A stretch of DNA of 64,000 bases. Source: Bin87 sp026710825. GTDB taxonomy: Bacteria; Chloroflexota; Dehalococcoidia; Lucifugimonadales; UBA3495. The notes beneath the pieces were generated by a model that had not been told where the DNA came from, made no database searches, and saw only the letters and a program-made list of their open reading frames with translations. The stretch's first letter is position 1; each line of letters starts with the position of its first letter. Position numbers and translations under genes: made by a program. The DNA is taken from positions 1,612,001 to 1,676,000 of the forward strand of contig OZ247427.1 in assembly GCA_965232815.1 (NCBI GenBank). The letters run 5' to 3'. This document shows positions 33,471 to 42,130 of the stretch, piece after piece.

Positions 33471-34718
33471 ATGCCATTGTTGTTTGACGAAATACCTAGA
33501 TCGTACTTGGGGCCATCATCCCAGGCAGAGTCGCATTTCTATTTCTACAATCGCTCCGCATTGCCGGCATCGGGTCGGTTGCGGGATATGTTGCAGAGGT
33601 GGGTGGACAGGCTGCCAGAGTCCAAGCAGAAAGACATTGTGAACCGAATCCGGCATACCGGTATGGGCTCAAGACAAAACGACCGGAGTTTCGATTCAGC
33701 GTTTTTCGAGTTGGCGCTTCACGAGTTTTTGCGTGGGACCCGCGCCGAGGTTGAGGTTGAGCCTAACGTTGCAGGTCGCACGCCTGACTTTTGTGCCGTA
33801 GAGGCAAACGAAACAGGGTTCATTCGGGAATACTACGTCGAAGCTCTTGACGTCAGCACCGCGGACAACACCGAGTTGGAAGTTTCGTGGAACGAGAAGA
33901 GCTGCGAAGACGCCCTGAACGAAATCGAGTCCCCCGACTTTTACCTACAGGTTGAAACGAGCGGCGCATTGGAATCAATGCCACGCAAAAAGGATCTGAA
34001 GGCTCCGTTTGAGCGGTTGTTGGGCGAAGTGGATTACAATGCTGTGTGGGCACAGTATGAAGACGGAGTCAGTTGGCATGATTTACCAGGTGCCACCTTC
34101 CAGCACGGTGATTGGGAGCTGACTGGTCGATTACTGCCTGTATCACCGGACCGCAGGCCCAAGAACTCAGGCAGTCGGTTCGTTGGGGTTGGCTTCTTCG
34201 GCGCAGCAGGGATGTTAGACGACATCGGCAAGCCCAAGGACCGTTTGTATGAAAAGGCAAAGCGATACAAAGACATCCCAAATCTGATCATTGCGGTGCG
34301 TGCGGATGATTGGGGCATCCGCATGGATGAAGTATTGTTCGGGACACAAACGTACACCGTCTATGTAAATCAAGATCCTCGGGATACAAGCCCTGTGCCT
34401 GAGTCTCGTTCCAGCCGAGCTCGTGACGGGTTCTGGTGTAACTCTACAGGCCCTCAGAATCAGCGCATCATTGGAGTGTTGCAATTCAACACCTTGTATC
34501 CTCATTGCGTCCACAAAGCGCAGGCGACGTTCTTCGCGAACCCCTATGTTGATGCTTCGCTGCCATCTTGGACAAAAGCGATCCGTCACGCCGAGTACGA
34601 AGATGGTCAGATAGCCATGGTCGATGGGGTGCCTCCTAGTGCCTACATGGAAGACTACGTGGCAATCGACGACTTGTTTGAAGGAACCCCCTTGTCTAGG
34701 GCGGCGAACAACGCATAG
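33471..34718 (+). CDS. PD-(D/E)XK-like nuclease of unknown role
   Basis: 415 residues. The segment SAFFELALHEFL (Glu80, Glu85), VEVEPNVAGRTPDF (Asp106) and EYYVEALDV (Glu124) fits the restriction-nuclease fold with E-...-D-x-x-E order, though the usual Lys of ExK is not evident (EAL). The rest has no recognisable domain. Lower GC and different codon use from the dehydrogenase before it suggest horizontal gain. It stands alone with no methyltransferase nearby, which argues against a classical restriction system. Confidence 0.6.
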   Translation: MPLLFDEIPRSYLGPSSQAESHFYFYNRSALPASGRLRDMLQRWVDRLPESKQKDIVNRIRHTGMGSRQNDRSFDSAFFELALHEFLRGTRAEVEVEPNVAGRTPDFCAVEANETGFIREYYVEALDVSTADNTELEVSWNEKSCEDALNEIESPDFYLQVETSGALESMPRKKDLKAPFERLLGEVDYNAVWAQYEDGVSWHDLPGATFQHGDWELTGRLLPVSPDRRPKNSGSRFVGVGFFGAAGMLDDIGKPKDRLYEKAKRYKDIPNLIIAVRADDWGIRMDEVLFGTQTYTVYVNQDPRDTSPVPESRSSRARDGFWCNSTGPQNQRIIGVLQFNTLYPHCVHKAQATFFANPYVDASLPSWTKAIRHAEYEDGQIAMVDGVPPSAYMEDYVAIDDLFEGTPLSRAANNA

Positions 34719-34751
34719 AAGGGGTTTTGCGCAGAGGCTGGACGCTCCGCA

Positions 34752-36137
34752 CTATCCCTTGCCTTGGTATACCACCGTATCCGGCCTGTAAACCGCCCAG
34801 GAGAACCACAACTGCCCGATGCGTCCCGGCGCCGGCGTCAACTGCGTTCCTTCCAGCGGCCCGCTGGTGGCGTGCCCAAAGATGTTCCACGCGCTGCCCG
34901 TCTGCTCATCGGCAATGGTGCCCGCAGGGTCCGCAGCGAACGTCAGCATTGATCCATCGGGCCCAACGGGCGAGAAGATGCCCGCGGTGCCCACGTCTCG
35001 CCCCGACTTTATCGAACCGCGGTCCAATGCTGACGCGGTGCCGGGCGTCCAGAACACCACGATGTCCTCGCCCCCCACGCTAGCGGACACCACCCGCTCC
35101 TCGGCCAGCGTGGTGAACGAAACCGCCCACGCGTCGCTGCCTCGCTCCAGCGCGACAATCCTCTCCACCGCTGGCAGCCTGGGATCCTCGGGACCGTCGA
35201 ACAGGAAAGGCGAACTGCCCGGCCGGTCGTAGCCCGCGTAGGGGTTGCTGCCGTAGGACCGCCCTGAGGCCGGGCGCGATAGTACCTTCCCGTCCGGGAA
35301 CATCGCCTTGAAATCGCCCCACGACGCAATGGACAGGTAAAGCTGCTCCAGCTTGTGGCCTGCGTAGTGGCCGATCACGCCCTCGCCGCCGAACTCCTGC
35401 CACCATGACTCGGTCTGCCGGTCGTACATTAGCAGGTTGCTGTCCCGCAGCGCCCCCGTGGTCCCGAAATCCAAGGTCTCGCCGTCAACCGTCCGCCTGA
35501 ACACGAAGGCGGTATTACAGAGCGGTCAAAATGTGATGACCACCGGTTCCCCGCCCACCGTGTCGTTCACCAACTCGTGCCACACCATCACCTGCACGGG
35601 GTACGCGCGGGCGTCGCCATTCAGGTCCACCACCTGCACCGGCTCCAGGACGTCGAGCCACTCGTCGGCGTCTGCAACAGACTCAAACTGAGGGTCGTCG
35701 ATGGCCGGTATCCCATCCTTGGGTGGCCCCCCCGTCATGATCTCGTCAAATGAAATCGTGGTGCGCGTGAAATCGGTGTCCCAGGTTGCTCTCAGCAGGC
35801 TCTCGTATCTGCCGCGGGTACGTTCGGCCTCTTCCGATTCCACCATCATCACCGTGCCTTCCGGCGACACCGGTATCGCCGTCGCCATGGGTAGGGTCGT
35901 GGCGGCTGATTCTACTCGCGCTGTTGGCAGCGGTGTCGTCGGCCCACCCAACACTACAGTCGGCAGCGCGGTGGCCGGCGCAAGGGTGGGTGCAACGGCG
36001 TCTGTCGGGGCCAGCGGCGCGGTGAATGAATCACCCTCCGGTGGTTCCTGTGTCGGTGCACATGCCAGCGCTGCCAGCGTCAGTAAAGCCAGCGCGGCGA
36101 ATAACAAGATTCTGTATTTGTTTTTGAGATGCATCAT
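34752..36137 (-). CDS. DUF3179 lipoprotein with in-frame TGA at a CxxC cysteine (candidate selenoprotein)
   Basis: 461 residues if TGA at 35528-35526 is read through as residue 204. N-terminal signal peptide with lipobox LAALAC (Cys26), Pro/Thr/Ala linker, then a DUF3179 domain: RGRYESLL, GIPAIDDPQF, ARAYPVQVMVWHELVND, EPVVITF-[TGA]-PLCNTAFVFRR, SNLLMYDRQTESWWQ, YAGHKLEQL. In DUF3179 proteins the stretch is normally TFCPLCN, so the TGA replaces the first Cys of a CPLC motif. The frame continues open for another 257 codons with full conservation. A hairpin starts 14 nt after the TGA. Either selenocysteine insertion (UxxC redox motif) or a very recent nonsense change explains this. Confidence 0.7.
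35493..35512 (-). promoter_or_regulatory. Candidate bacterial SECIS hairpin
   Basis: On the minus strand, 14 nt after the TGA (35528-35526), CCGCCT-TCGTGTTC-AGGCGG forms a perfect 6-bp stem with an 8-nt loop. Location, stem size and apical loop (with GU) agree in outline with bacterial SECIS elements, whose loop lies roughly 16-37 nt after the UGA and binds SelB. Here the first loop bases are TC rather than G, so the match is imperfect. Confidence 0.45.
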
Positions 36138-36212
36138 ACGTTGTCATGATATGCAGAAGATGTCATACTGACGCCATATTTGGCAGGACATACTTTCCAA
36201 AAGGATTGCCCG

Positions 36213-36506
36213 ATGACCACCCCCGGCCCGACCTTGGAAGAGCGTGTGACGATATTGGAAACTCGCTTCGACACCATATTGCCGACCCTGGCGACCAAGG
36301 AAGACATTGCCCGGTTGGAAGGCAAAATGGATTCCATGAGTGAGCGTCTGGAAGGCAAAATGGACGCCATGAATGAGCGCTTGGAAGGCAAGATCGAAGG
36401 GTTGGATGGCAAGATCGATGCTATGGGCAATCGCCTGTTGATCAGGTTAACCGGTGTCATGGCTGCCCTGTTGGCTATCGCGGTCGCGGCGGCCAGATTT
36501 CTTTAA
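36213..36506 (+). CDS. Coiled-coil protein with C-terminal membrane anchor
   Basis: 97 residues from ATG at 36213 (MTTPGPTLEERV). The middle is an 11-residue repeat RLEGKMDSMSE, RLEGKMDAMNE, RLEGKIEGLDG, i.e. a right-handed hendecad coiled coil, followed by one membrane segment (LTGVMAALLAIAVAAARFL) at the very end. A tail-anchored oligomer facing the cytoplasm is likely. Small proteins of this type often sit next to toxin or phage genes, but nothing here supports a role. Confidence 0.65.
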   Translation: MTTPGPTLEERVTILETRFDTILPTLATKEDIARLEGKMDSMSERLEGKMDAMNERLEGKIEGLDGKIDAMGNRLLIRLTGVMAALLAIAVAAARFL

Positions 36507-36512
36507 GATACG

Positions 36513-36548
36513 AACGGGAGGCCAAGGCGGTTTGCCCTGCCTCCCGTT
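36513..36548. terminator. Bidirectional terminator between convergent genes
   Basis: AACGGGAGGC (36513-36522) and GCCTCCCGTT (36539-36548) form a perfect 10-bp stem between the coiled-coil gene and the end of the permease gene. Confidence 0.7.
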
Positions 36549-36573
36549 GATATGAGCAGCCAGTGATCGCCGG

Positions 36574-37482
36574 TTAGCGGCCGCGCAGGCGCGGGTCGAA
36601 CACGTCCCTCAGAGCGTCGCCCAGCAGGTTGAACCCCATCACCACCACAAAGATGGCCAAGCCGGGGAATATGGCGAGCCACGGGCCGCTCTTCACGTGG
36701 GCCGAAGCCGCGCGCACCAGCATCCCGCCCCAGCTGGGCTGGTCGGGCGGGGTGCCCACGCCCAGGAACGACAGCGAGGACTCGATGATGATCGCGAAGC
36801 CCAGGTAGTATGTCGCCAGCACCAGGTATGTGGCGAAGCAGTTGGGAATGATGTGGCGAAGAATGATTCGCCAGGGCGGCGCTCCGATCGCCAGCGCCGC
36901 CGTCACGTAGTCCAACTCTCTTAACGATAAAACCTGCGATCTTACCGTTCTGATCACGGGCGCAATCATGCCGATCACGATGGCCAGGATCACCGTGTTC
37001 AACGACGGCGTGACCACGGCCATGATCGCCAGGGCGATCAGCAGGCCCGGCAATGACATCAGAGCGTCAACGATGCGCTGGGAGATGGTATCGACGATGC
37101 CGCCGATATAGGTCAACGCCACGCCTATTATGAAGCTCGCGGTAATACCTACCAGGACGCTGCCCATTCCCACATACAGAGAGATCCGTGCTCCGTAAAT
37201 CAAGCGGCTCAGCACGTCTCGGCCAACGTAGTCGGCTCCCAATATGAAGGTGGAGTTCGGCGCCTCCCAAGGCAGGGCAGGCGTCGAGCGGGGATCGTAT
37301 GGCGATAGTACCGGCGCTAGCGCGGCAACCACCACCAGCAATACGATAATCAGGCCTCCGATCGCGCCCAGGGGTTTCGTGCGGCAAAACCGGGTCAAAC
37401 CGGTCCATGCCCGCGATGTCATCCCGGGAGCGGGAAGCTCCTCTCGGGCTATGGTTGCCTGTTCGGTGGTTTGATCAATCAT
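36574..37482 (-). CDS. Peptide/nickel-type ABC transporter permease (DppC/OppC-like)
   Basis: 302 residues with an N-terminal cytosolic arm, then six membrane segments and the BPD_transp_1 EAA loop around ALAIGAPPWRIILRHIIPNC. The N-terminal LSPYDPRSTPALPW followed by FILGADYVGRDVLSRLIYG is the OppC_N signature. Pairs with the DppB-like permease 51 bp upstream and the solute-binding protein before it. No ATPase genes (DppD/DppF) are adjacent. Confidence 0.92.
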   Translation of the reverse strand: MIDQTTEQATIAREELPAPGMTSRAWTGLTRFCRTKPLGAIGGLIIVLLVVVAALAPVLSPYDPRSTPALPWEAPNSTFILGADYVGRDVLSRLIYGARISLYVGMGSVLVGITASFIIGVALTYIGGIVDTISQRIVDALMSLPGLLIALAIMAVVTPSLNTVILAIVIGMIAPVIRTVRSQVLSLRELDYVTAALAIGAPPWRIILRHIIPNCFATYLVLATYYLGFAIIIESSLSFLGVGTPPDQPSWGGMLVRAASAHVKSGPWLAIFPGLAIFVVVMGFNLLGDALRDVFDPRLRGR

Positions 37483-37533
37483 GTCAACACCTGACGGTGG
37501 GAACTTGCTGCTTGATGCACATTCGCACCCTGC

Positions 37534-38493
37534 TTACGAGTACCGTATGCGTGGATCCAGGATGCCATAGAGCATGTCGATAATCAGGTTGAGCACCAGC
37601 ACCACTGCTGCCGTCATCAGGATCACGCCCTGTATCACCGGGAAATCCCGATGGTTGATGGCGTCAATCAGGAAATTGCCGACGCCCGGGACGACGAAAA
37701 TCTGCTCAACGATGATCACGCCGCCCAGCAACCGGCCAAACTGATAGCCGGAGACGGTGATCACCGGCAGCATGGCGTTTTTCAGTGCGTGTCGCCCCAC
37801 TACCACCAACTCGCGCAGGCCTTTGGATCGGGCTGTGCGCATGTAGTCCTCGCGCATCACCTCCAGCATCGCCGATCTGGTGACGCGAGCGGTGAATGCC
37901 ATGTCATGGAACCCGATAACGGCTGCCGGCAGCACCATCAGCTTCAGGTTCTGTATCGGGTCCTCCCACAAATGGGCATATTCCAGTGGTGGTAACCATC
38001 CGGTTCCATACACCAGACCGTAGATGACCAGCACCCCGATCCAGAACGTCGGCATGGCTATTCCAATTAGAGCGATTACGCGACTGGCATAGTCCAGGCC
38101 GGAGTCCTGCTTCATCGCTGATAGTATGCCCAAAGGCACGGCGGTGACGAATGCCAGCACGATCGCGAGCGCCGCCAGCTCAAATGTCCTGGCGAACCGC
38201 TCGATCAGTTCCAGTCCGAAAGGCTGGCCGTAATAGAGCGATATGCCCAGATCGCCGCGAACCACGCCCCATAGCCAGTCGGCATACTGAATATAGATGG
38301 GGCGGTTGAGCCCCAGGTCTTCACGGAGGCGTTCGAAGTCTTCGTTCGTGACCGTGCCGCTGGCATCCTCACCGGTGAGCAGGAAAACCGCCGCATCCCC
38401 CGGCACGATCGAGAACAGCCCGAACACCAGCACGGTGGCGAGCAGCATCGTGGGAATGAAGAGGAGGAACCTTCTAATTAGGTACTGGGACAT
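37534..38493 (-). CDS. Peptide/nickel-type ABC transporter permease (DppB/OppB-like)
   Basis: 319 residues starting MSQYLIRRFLLFIPTM, the standard DppB N-terminus, then RLREDLGLNRPIYIQYADWLWG and the C-terminal INHRDFPVIQGVILMTA. Six membrane segments. Forms the transmembrane channel with the DppC-like protein. It is preceded by a hairpin (38548-38575) that could lower its expression relative to the solute-binding protein. Confidence 0.93.
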   Translation of the reverse strand: MSQYLIRRFLLFIPTMLLATVLVFGLFSIVPGDAAVFLLTGEDASGTVTNEDFERLREDLGLNRPIYIQYADWLWGVVRGDLGISLYYGQPFGLELIERFARTFELAALAIVLAFVTAVPLGILSAMKQDSGLDYASRVIALIGIAMPTFWIGVLVIYGLVYGTGWLPPLEYAHLWEDPIQNLKLMVLPAAVIGFHDMAFTARVTRSAMLEVMREDYMRTARSKGLRELVVVGRHALKNAMLPVITVSGYQFGRLLGGVIIVEQIFVVPGVGNFLIDAINHRDFPVIQGVILMTAAVVLVLNLIIDMLYGILDPRIRYS

Positions 38494-38547
38494 CCCTTAA
38501 CTCCAGCCGGAGGAATCGGGTGAGTGGCCTAGGCATTATACACAGTC

Positions 38548-38575
38548 GGCCGGCCCTTATGGGTAAGAGCCGGCC
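38548..38575. terminator. Intercistronic hairpin between solute-binding protein and permease genes
   Basis: GGCCGGC (38548-38554) and GCCGGCC (38569-38575) form a 7-bp stem in the 119-bp gap inside the ABC operon. Such partial terminators or mRNA-stabilising stems commonly raise the amount of solute-binding protein over permease. Confidence 0.5.
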
Positions 38576-38612
38576 TGAGGCGCTTATTTGCTGGTTCGGA
38601 CCGTTGCCCTGC

Positions 38613-40550
38613 TTACGGGCGGTAACCACGGTCAGCGTTGGCGGTATGGTTGCAAGTGGAATCTTCTCCACCGGCCCACCAGACGTGGTCCCACTTCTTC
38701 ACGAGCTGGACTGTGGGTGGGTAGTGGTAGTTCCGGATCCGGCAGTCGAATGCGCCGCCGCTGGAGTACCACAATACCGGCAGCCAGTGGCTTTCGCCCT
38801 GGTGCAGAATCTCGGCCAGCCCTTCCAGGTGAGTCTGGCGAACTGCAGGGTCAACCTCGCGGTTCTGCAGATCGATCAGCTCGTCAACGCGGTCGTTCTG
38901 CCAGTTGTGCGGATTGCGTAGCACGTCCTGCAGGTAGAACTGGTTGATGATGTCGCCCGGATCACGCAGGATGATTCCCGTGCCGACACCGTCAAAGTTG
39001 GCCACCCCGTCCCGCAGTCCGACGTACATGGTCGCCAGGTCGGTGGGTTGTATGACGATGTCGATATTGAGGTCTTCCCGCAGTTGCGGCGCCACGGTTT
39101 CCGCCGTGGAGAGAGACGGGTTGGAGTTCACCACGTTGTGCGTAATTTCAAAGCCGTCCGGATAGCCTGCGTCCGTAAGCAGTTGCCTGGCTTCGGCCAA
39201 CGCGGCCTCCCGGTCGCCGTAGGCTACGTTGTCGGCGCGCAGGGCCTCCAGGTCTTCCACGACGCCTGGCGCAAAGAACGTGCCTGGCTGTCCAAAGCCC
39301 AGGATGGCCTTTTCTACGGCGTTGTCCCGGTCAATGCCCAGGTACATCGCTCGGCGCACTCGAGGGTCGTCGAACGGAGGCTTTTGGTGATTCAGGAAGA
39401 AAGCCTGGACGCCGGAGGCTTCCAGGATGACGGCGCGGACGCGGCCTCCCGTGTCCTCTTCCAGGCGGGCCATATCCTCTGGCCGGTTGCTGCCGGTCAC
39501 GGGCTGGTAGGTACCGTATACCTGTCCGGCCTGCAGCGCCGACAAACGCCGGGCCGTGTCCCGGATCAGGAATATCTTCAAACCGTCAAAGAAGGGTCGA
39601 CCCTCTTTAAAATAGTTGGGGTTGCGGTCGTAGGAATAACCCGAGTCCTTTTCCCATTCCCGCAGCATCCACGGACCGGATCCGATCAGGCTGTCCGGGC
39701 TCCCCGCGTTGATTGCCGCGACGGCCTCGACCTGGGTCCTTCCGGTGTTGGCCTGTTCCTGGGTCAGGTTCTCGGCAACGTGCTTGGGATAGACCTTCAT
39801 GTAGTCGGAGGCCAGGTTGGGCAGGAAGCCCGCCGCCGGGAACCGCAGCGGAATCTTGACGGTCTTGTCGTCAATCGCCTCGGCGGTACCGTGAACCACG
39901 AAATTGTTCAGGAAGCCGGTTCGGGCGCGCAGCACGCCCTCCTGAACTTGCCCCAGGGTAATGCGGTCAATCGAGAATGCGACGTCCGCAGCAGTCACCG
40001 GAACTCCGTCCGAGAACGCGGCGTCGGGATGCAAGTTGAAGATGTACCCGAACTCGCCGCCTTCCTCATAGGACTCCCAGCCCACCGCCAGGTCGCCAAT
40101 GATCTCGTTGGGGTTGATGGGGTTGTACTCAAGGAGCTGGTTGAACCGCGGTCCCGACGGGATCAGCACGGTGTTCATCGAACCCCCGTAGTGAACGTCC
40201 CAGAAGCCGGGGTTGCTGGTCGCGACCAGCGGGAAATCTCCGCGGTAGTGGTTCGCCTCACCTTCCTGCCACCAGTTGGGTCGCTGGTCAGCGGCCACCA
40301 CGGCGGTGGGCACCGGCACCGCAGTGGGCGCCACGTTCAAAGGAGCGGTGGGCGTGGCTTCCACCACGCCGGCGAATGGGTCGAGCGTGGGGGTGGCCGC
40401 AGCTTGAGCAGGAGCGCTTCCGCTGCTGGTGTCGCCGGTACTGCTCTGCTGCTCCGGGGCTGCCCCGCCGCAGGCCACAATCGCCAGGGACAGGGCCAAC
40501 GCACCGAGCGCTAGCAGGTTTCGTGGATGCCATAATCGTCGCCAATCCAT
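38613..40550 (-). CDS. ABC transporter solute-binding lipoprotein, family 5
   Basis: 645 residues from ATG at 40550 (MDWRRLWHPRN), with GGGAGG about 9 nt upstream; upstream in-frame codons are not plausible protein. Lipobox LAIVACGG, a long Ser/Ala/Thr/Pro spacer (40-105), then the SBP_bac_5 fold: DLAVGWE, FNLHPDAAFSDGVPVTAADV, SPDSLIGSGPWML, RRAMYLGIDRDNAV, TDLATMYVGL. First gene of the importer operon, bringing in peptides or a similar organic ligand. Confidence 0.93.
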   Translation of the reverse strand: MDWRRLWHPRNLLALGALALSLAIVACGGAAPEQQSSTGDTSSGSAPAQAAATPTLDPFAGVVEATPTAPLNVAPTAVPVPTAVVAADQRPNWWQEGEANHYRGDFPLVATSNPGFWDVHYGGSMNTVLIPSGPRFNQLLEYNPINPNEIIGDLAVGWESYEEGGEFGYIFNLHPDAAFSDGVPVTAADVAFSIDRITLGQVQEGVLRARTGFLNNFVVHGTAEAIDDKTVKIPLRFPAAGFLPNLASDYMKVYPKHVAENLTQEQANTGRTQVEAVAAINAGSPDSLIGSGPWMLREWEKDSGYSYDRNPNYFKEGRPFFDGLKIFLIRDTARRLSALQAGQVYGTYQPVTGSNRPEDMARLEEDTGGRVRAVILEASGVQAFFLNHQKPPFDDPRVRRAMYLGIDRDNAVEKAILGFGQPGTFFAPGVVEDLEALRADNVAYGDREAALAEARQLLTDAGYPDGFEITHNVVNSNPSLSTAETVAPQLREDLNIDIVIQPTDLATMYVGLRDGVANFDGVGTGIILRDPGDIINQFYLQDVLRNPHNWQNDRVDELIDLQNREVDPAVRQTHLEGLAEILHQGESHWLPVLWYSSGGAFDCRIRNYHYPPTVQLVKKWDHVWWAGGEDSTCNHTANADRGYRP

Positions 40551-41025
40551 TGAGTGAGACCTCCCTGAGTATCCCTCGTGGGCTACTTCGGCTGCGTGCC
40601 GAAACAAAAAATTACGCTTGGCAGTGCCAGACTGCCAGCGGCAACCGATGCTACTTCGGTAAGGAACGATTGTCAATCAGGTTTCCATGATACTGTTGCG
40701 GCTTCATTATCGTCTGTTAATGAGATTTGGTATCTGCCTGGGACTGTTCGTTTCAGGCCCACGGAAAGCCCCGGTGAGTCCAGGGGGAGGGCTTGGCAAT
40801 GGCGGCCGGCGCCGTTCCCAGGACGCGGAATCCCCGCGAACCCCCTTAGGACGTCCATATAGACGCTCCGGTTGTTGCGTCGTTGCCACAGGCCTTTCCT
40901 AAAGTGAGCGCAGTCACTTGCGACTGACGTATTCCCCGAAACCGTCTATAATTCAATGCATCTAACCTACCCGATTGGGTCAGTACACCAGAAGCATAGC
41001 CCGCCCCGATAGGAGACGGCATTCC
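40551..41025. other. Intergenic region between divergent ABC and amidohydrolase genes
   Basis: No gene is supported. The only clear signal is the promoter and inverted repeat at 40902-40952. Small hairpins (for example GGCAGT-GCCAG-ACTGCC near 40620) could belong to the leader of the ABC operon. Confidence 0.45.
40902..40952 (+). promoter_or_regulatory. Sigma70-like promoter with upstream inverted repeat (amidohydrolase gene)
   Basis: CTGACG (40924-40929), 17-bp spacer, perfect TATAAT (40947-40952), 74 bp before ATG 41026. Just upstream of the -35 is AAGTGA-GCGCAG-TCACTT (40902-40919), a perfect 6-bp inverted repeat that could be an operator or activator site. Confidence 0.6.
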
Positions 41026-41997
41026 ATGGCAGTCCGAGTATTGGATGTTCACGCTCATATCACCCCTGCCAGCGCCTTGCGGGCCATGCAGAGCGGCGAC
41101 AATTGGTTCGGTATCAGCGCTCCCGCTCTCTACAATCAGCACCGCTACAACCCCCGTACTTTCTGGACACCCGAGCAGCGGATCTCCGATATGCAGTCCC
41201 TCGGTGTCGACGTGCACGTCCTGTCCACCAACGCCAACATGTACTTCTATGATCTGGATCCCGACCAGACCATGGCGATGCACCGGGAATGCAACGACTA
41301 CGTGGCCCAACTCAGCGAGGAGTACCCCGATCGCTTCGCCGGCCTGGCCCACCTGCCCATGCAGGATGTCGGCGCCGCCATCGAAGAACTCACCCGTTCC
41401 GTCGAGCAACTCGGACTCAAGGGCGCCATGATCGGCGACCACGTCAACGGGCGCACTTTCGATGACCCCTATTTCAACCCGCTCTGGGCCACCGCCGAAC
41501 GCCTCGGCGCCATGTTCCTCATCCACCAGGGCGGCAGCACCATCGTGTCCTCGCGCCTCGACCGCTACCACCTGCCCAACACCATCGGCAACCTCGCCGA
41601 CCGCGCCGTAACCTTCGCGTCGTTCGTATTCGGTGGCGTGATGGACCGCTACCCCGGCCTCAAGATCTGCCTCTGCCACGGTGGCGGCTACGCCTGCTAC
41701 GGCATCGGCCGCATGGATCGTGGCTGGCAGGTCCGCCCGGAAGCCCGCGTAAACATCGACCAGCCGCCCAGCGCCTACCTCAGCCGTTTCTACTACGACT
41801 GCCTCACCCACAACGAGGAGGGGCTGCGCATGCTCATCGACATGGTCGGCATCGAGCAGGTGGTGTTTGGTACGGACTGGCCTTTCGATATGTGCGCGGA
41901 TTGGCCCGTCTCCTGGTTGCTGGGTCTCGAAAGCCTATCCCGCGAGGAAAAGGACTCCATCCTTTTCGCCAACCTCGAACGGCTGCTCAACATCTAG
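41026..41997 (+). CDS. ACMSD-like amidohydrolase family decarboxylase/hydrolase
   Basis: 323 residues from ATG at 41026, AGGAG 10 nt upstream. Metal ligands are visible: DVHAHITP (HxH), FLIHQGG, LCHGGGY (His) and FGTDWPFD (Asp). The LCHGGGY and TDWPFD patterns match the aminocarboxymuconate-semialdehyde decarboxylase (ACMSD) / resorcylate decarboxylase branch of PF04909, Zn-dependent enzymes of aromatic breakdown. The VOC gene follows 133 bp later on the same strand, so ring-cleavage chemistry is plausible. Confidence 0.9.
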   Translation: MAVRVLDVHAHITPASALRAMQSGDNWFGISAPALYNQHRYNPRTFWTPEQRISDMQSLGVDVHVLSTNANMYFYDLDPDQTMAMHRECNDYVAQLSEEYPDRFAGLAHLPMQDVGAAIEELTRSVEQLGLKGAMIGDHVNGRTFDDPYFNPLWATAERLGAMFLIHQGGSTIVSSRLDRYHLPNTIGNLADRAVTFASFVFGGVMDRYPGLKICLCHGGGYACYGIGRMDRGWQVRPEARVNIDQPPSAYLSRFYYDCLTHNEEGLRMLIDMVGIEQVVFGTDWPFDMCADWPVSWLLGLESLSREEKDSILFANLERLLNI

Positions 41998-42130
41998 CCC
42001 CTCTGTGGAGGAGCAGATGTCGGACTTAGCGACGGAGCGGCGGACACCGAAACCGGCTTGGCGTTGGACATCAAAGCCAAAATCCTGTAAATCCTGTGCA
42101 TCCATGCAAAACAAACCGGAGGGTAACCAC

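Noticed and set aside
39048..40514. Plus-strand open frame of 488 codons
   Set aside because: Antisense of the solute-binding protein gene, which has clear motifs and a ribosome-binding site.
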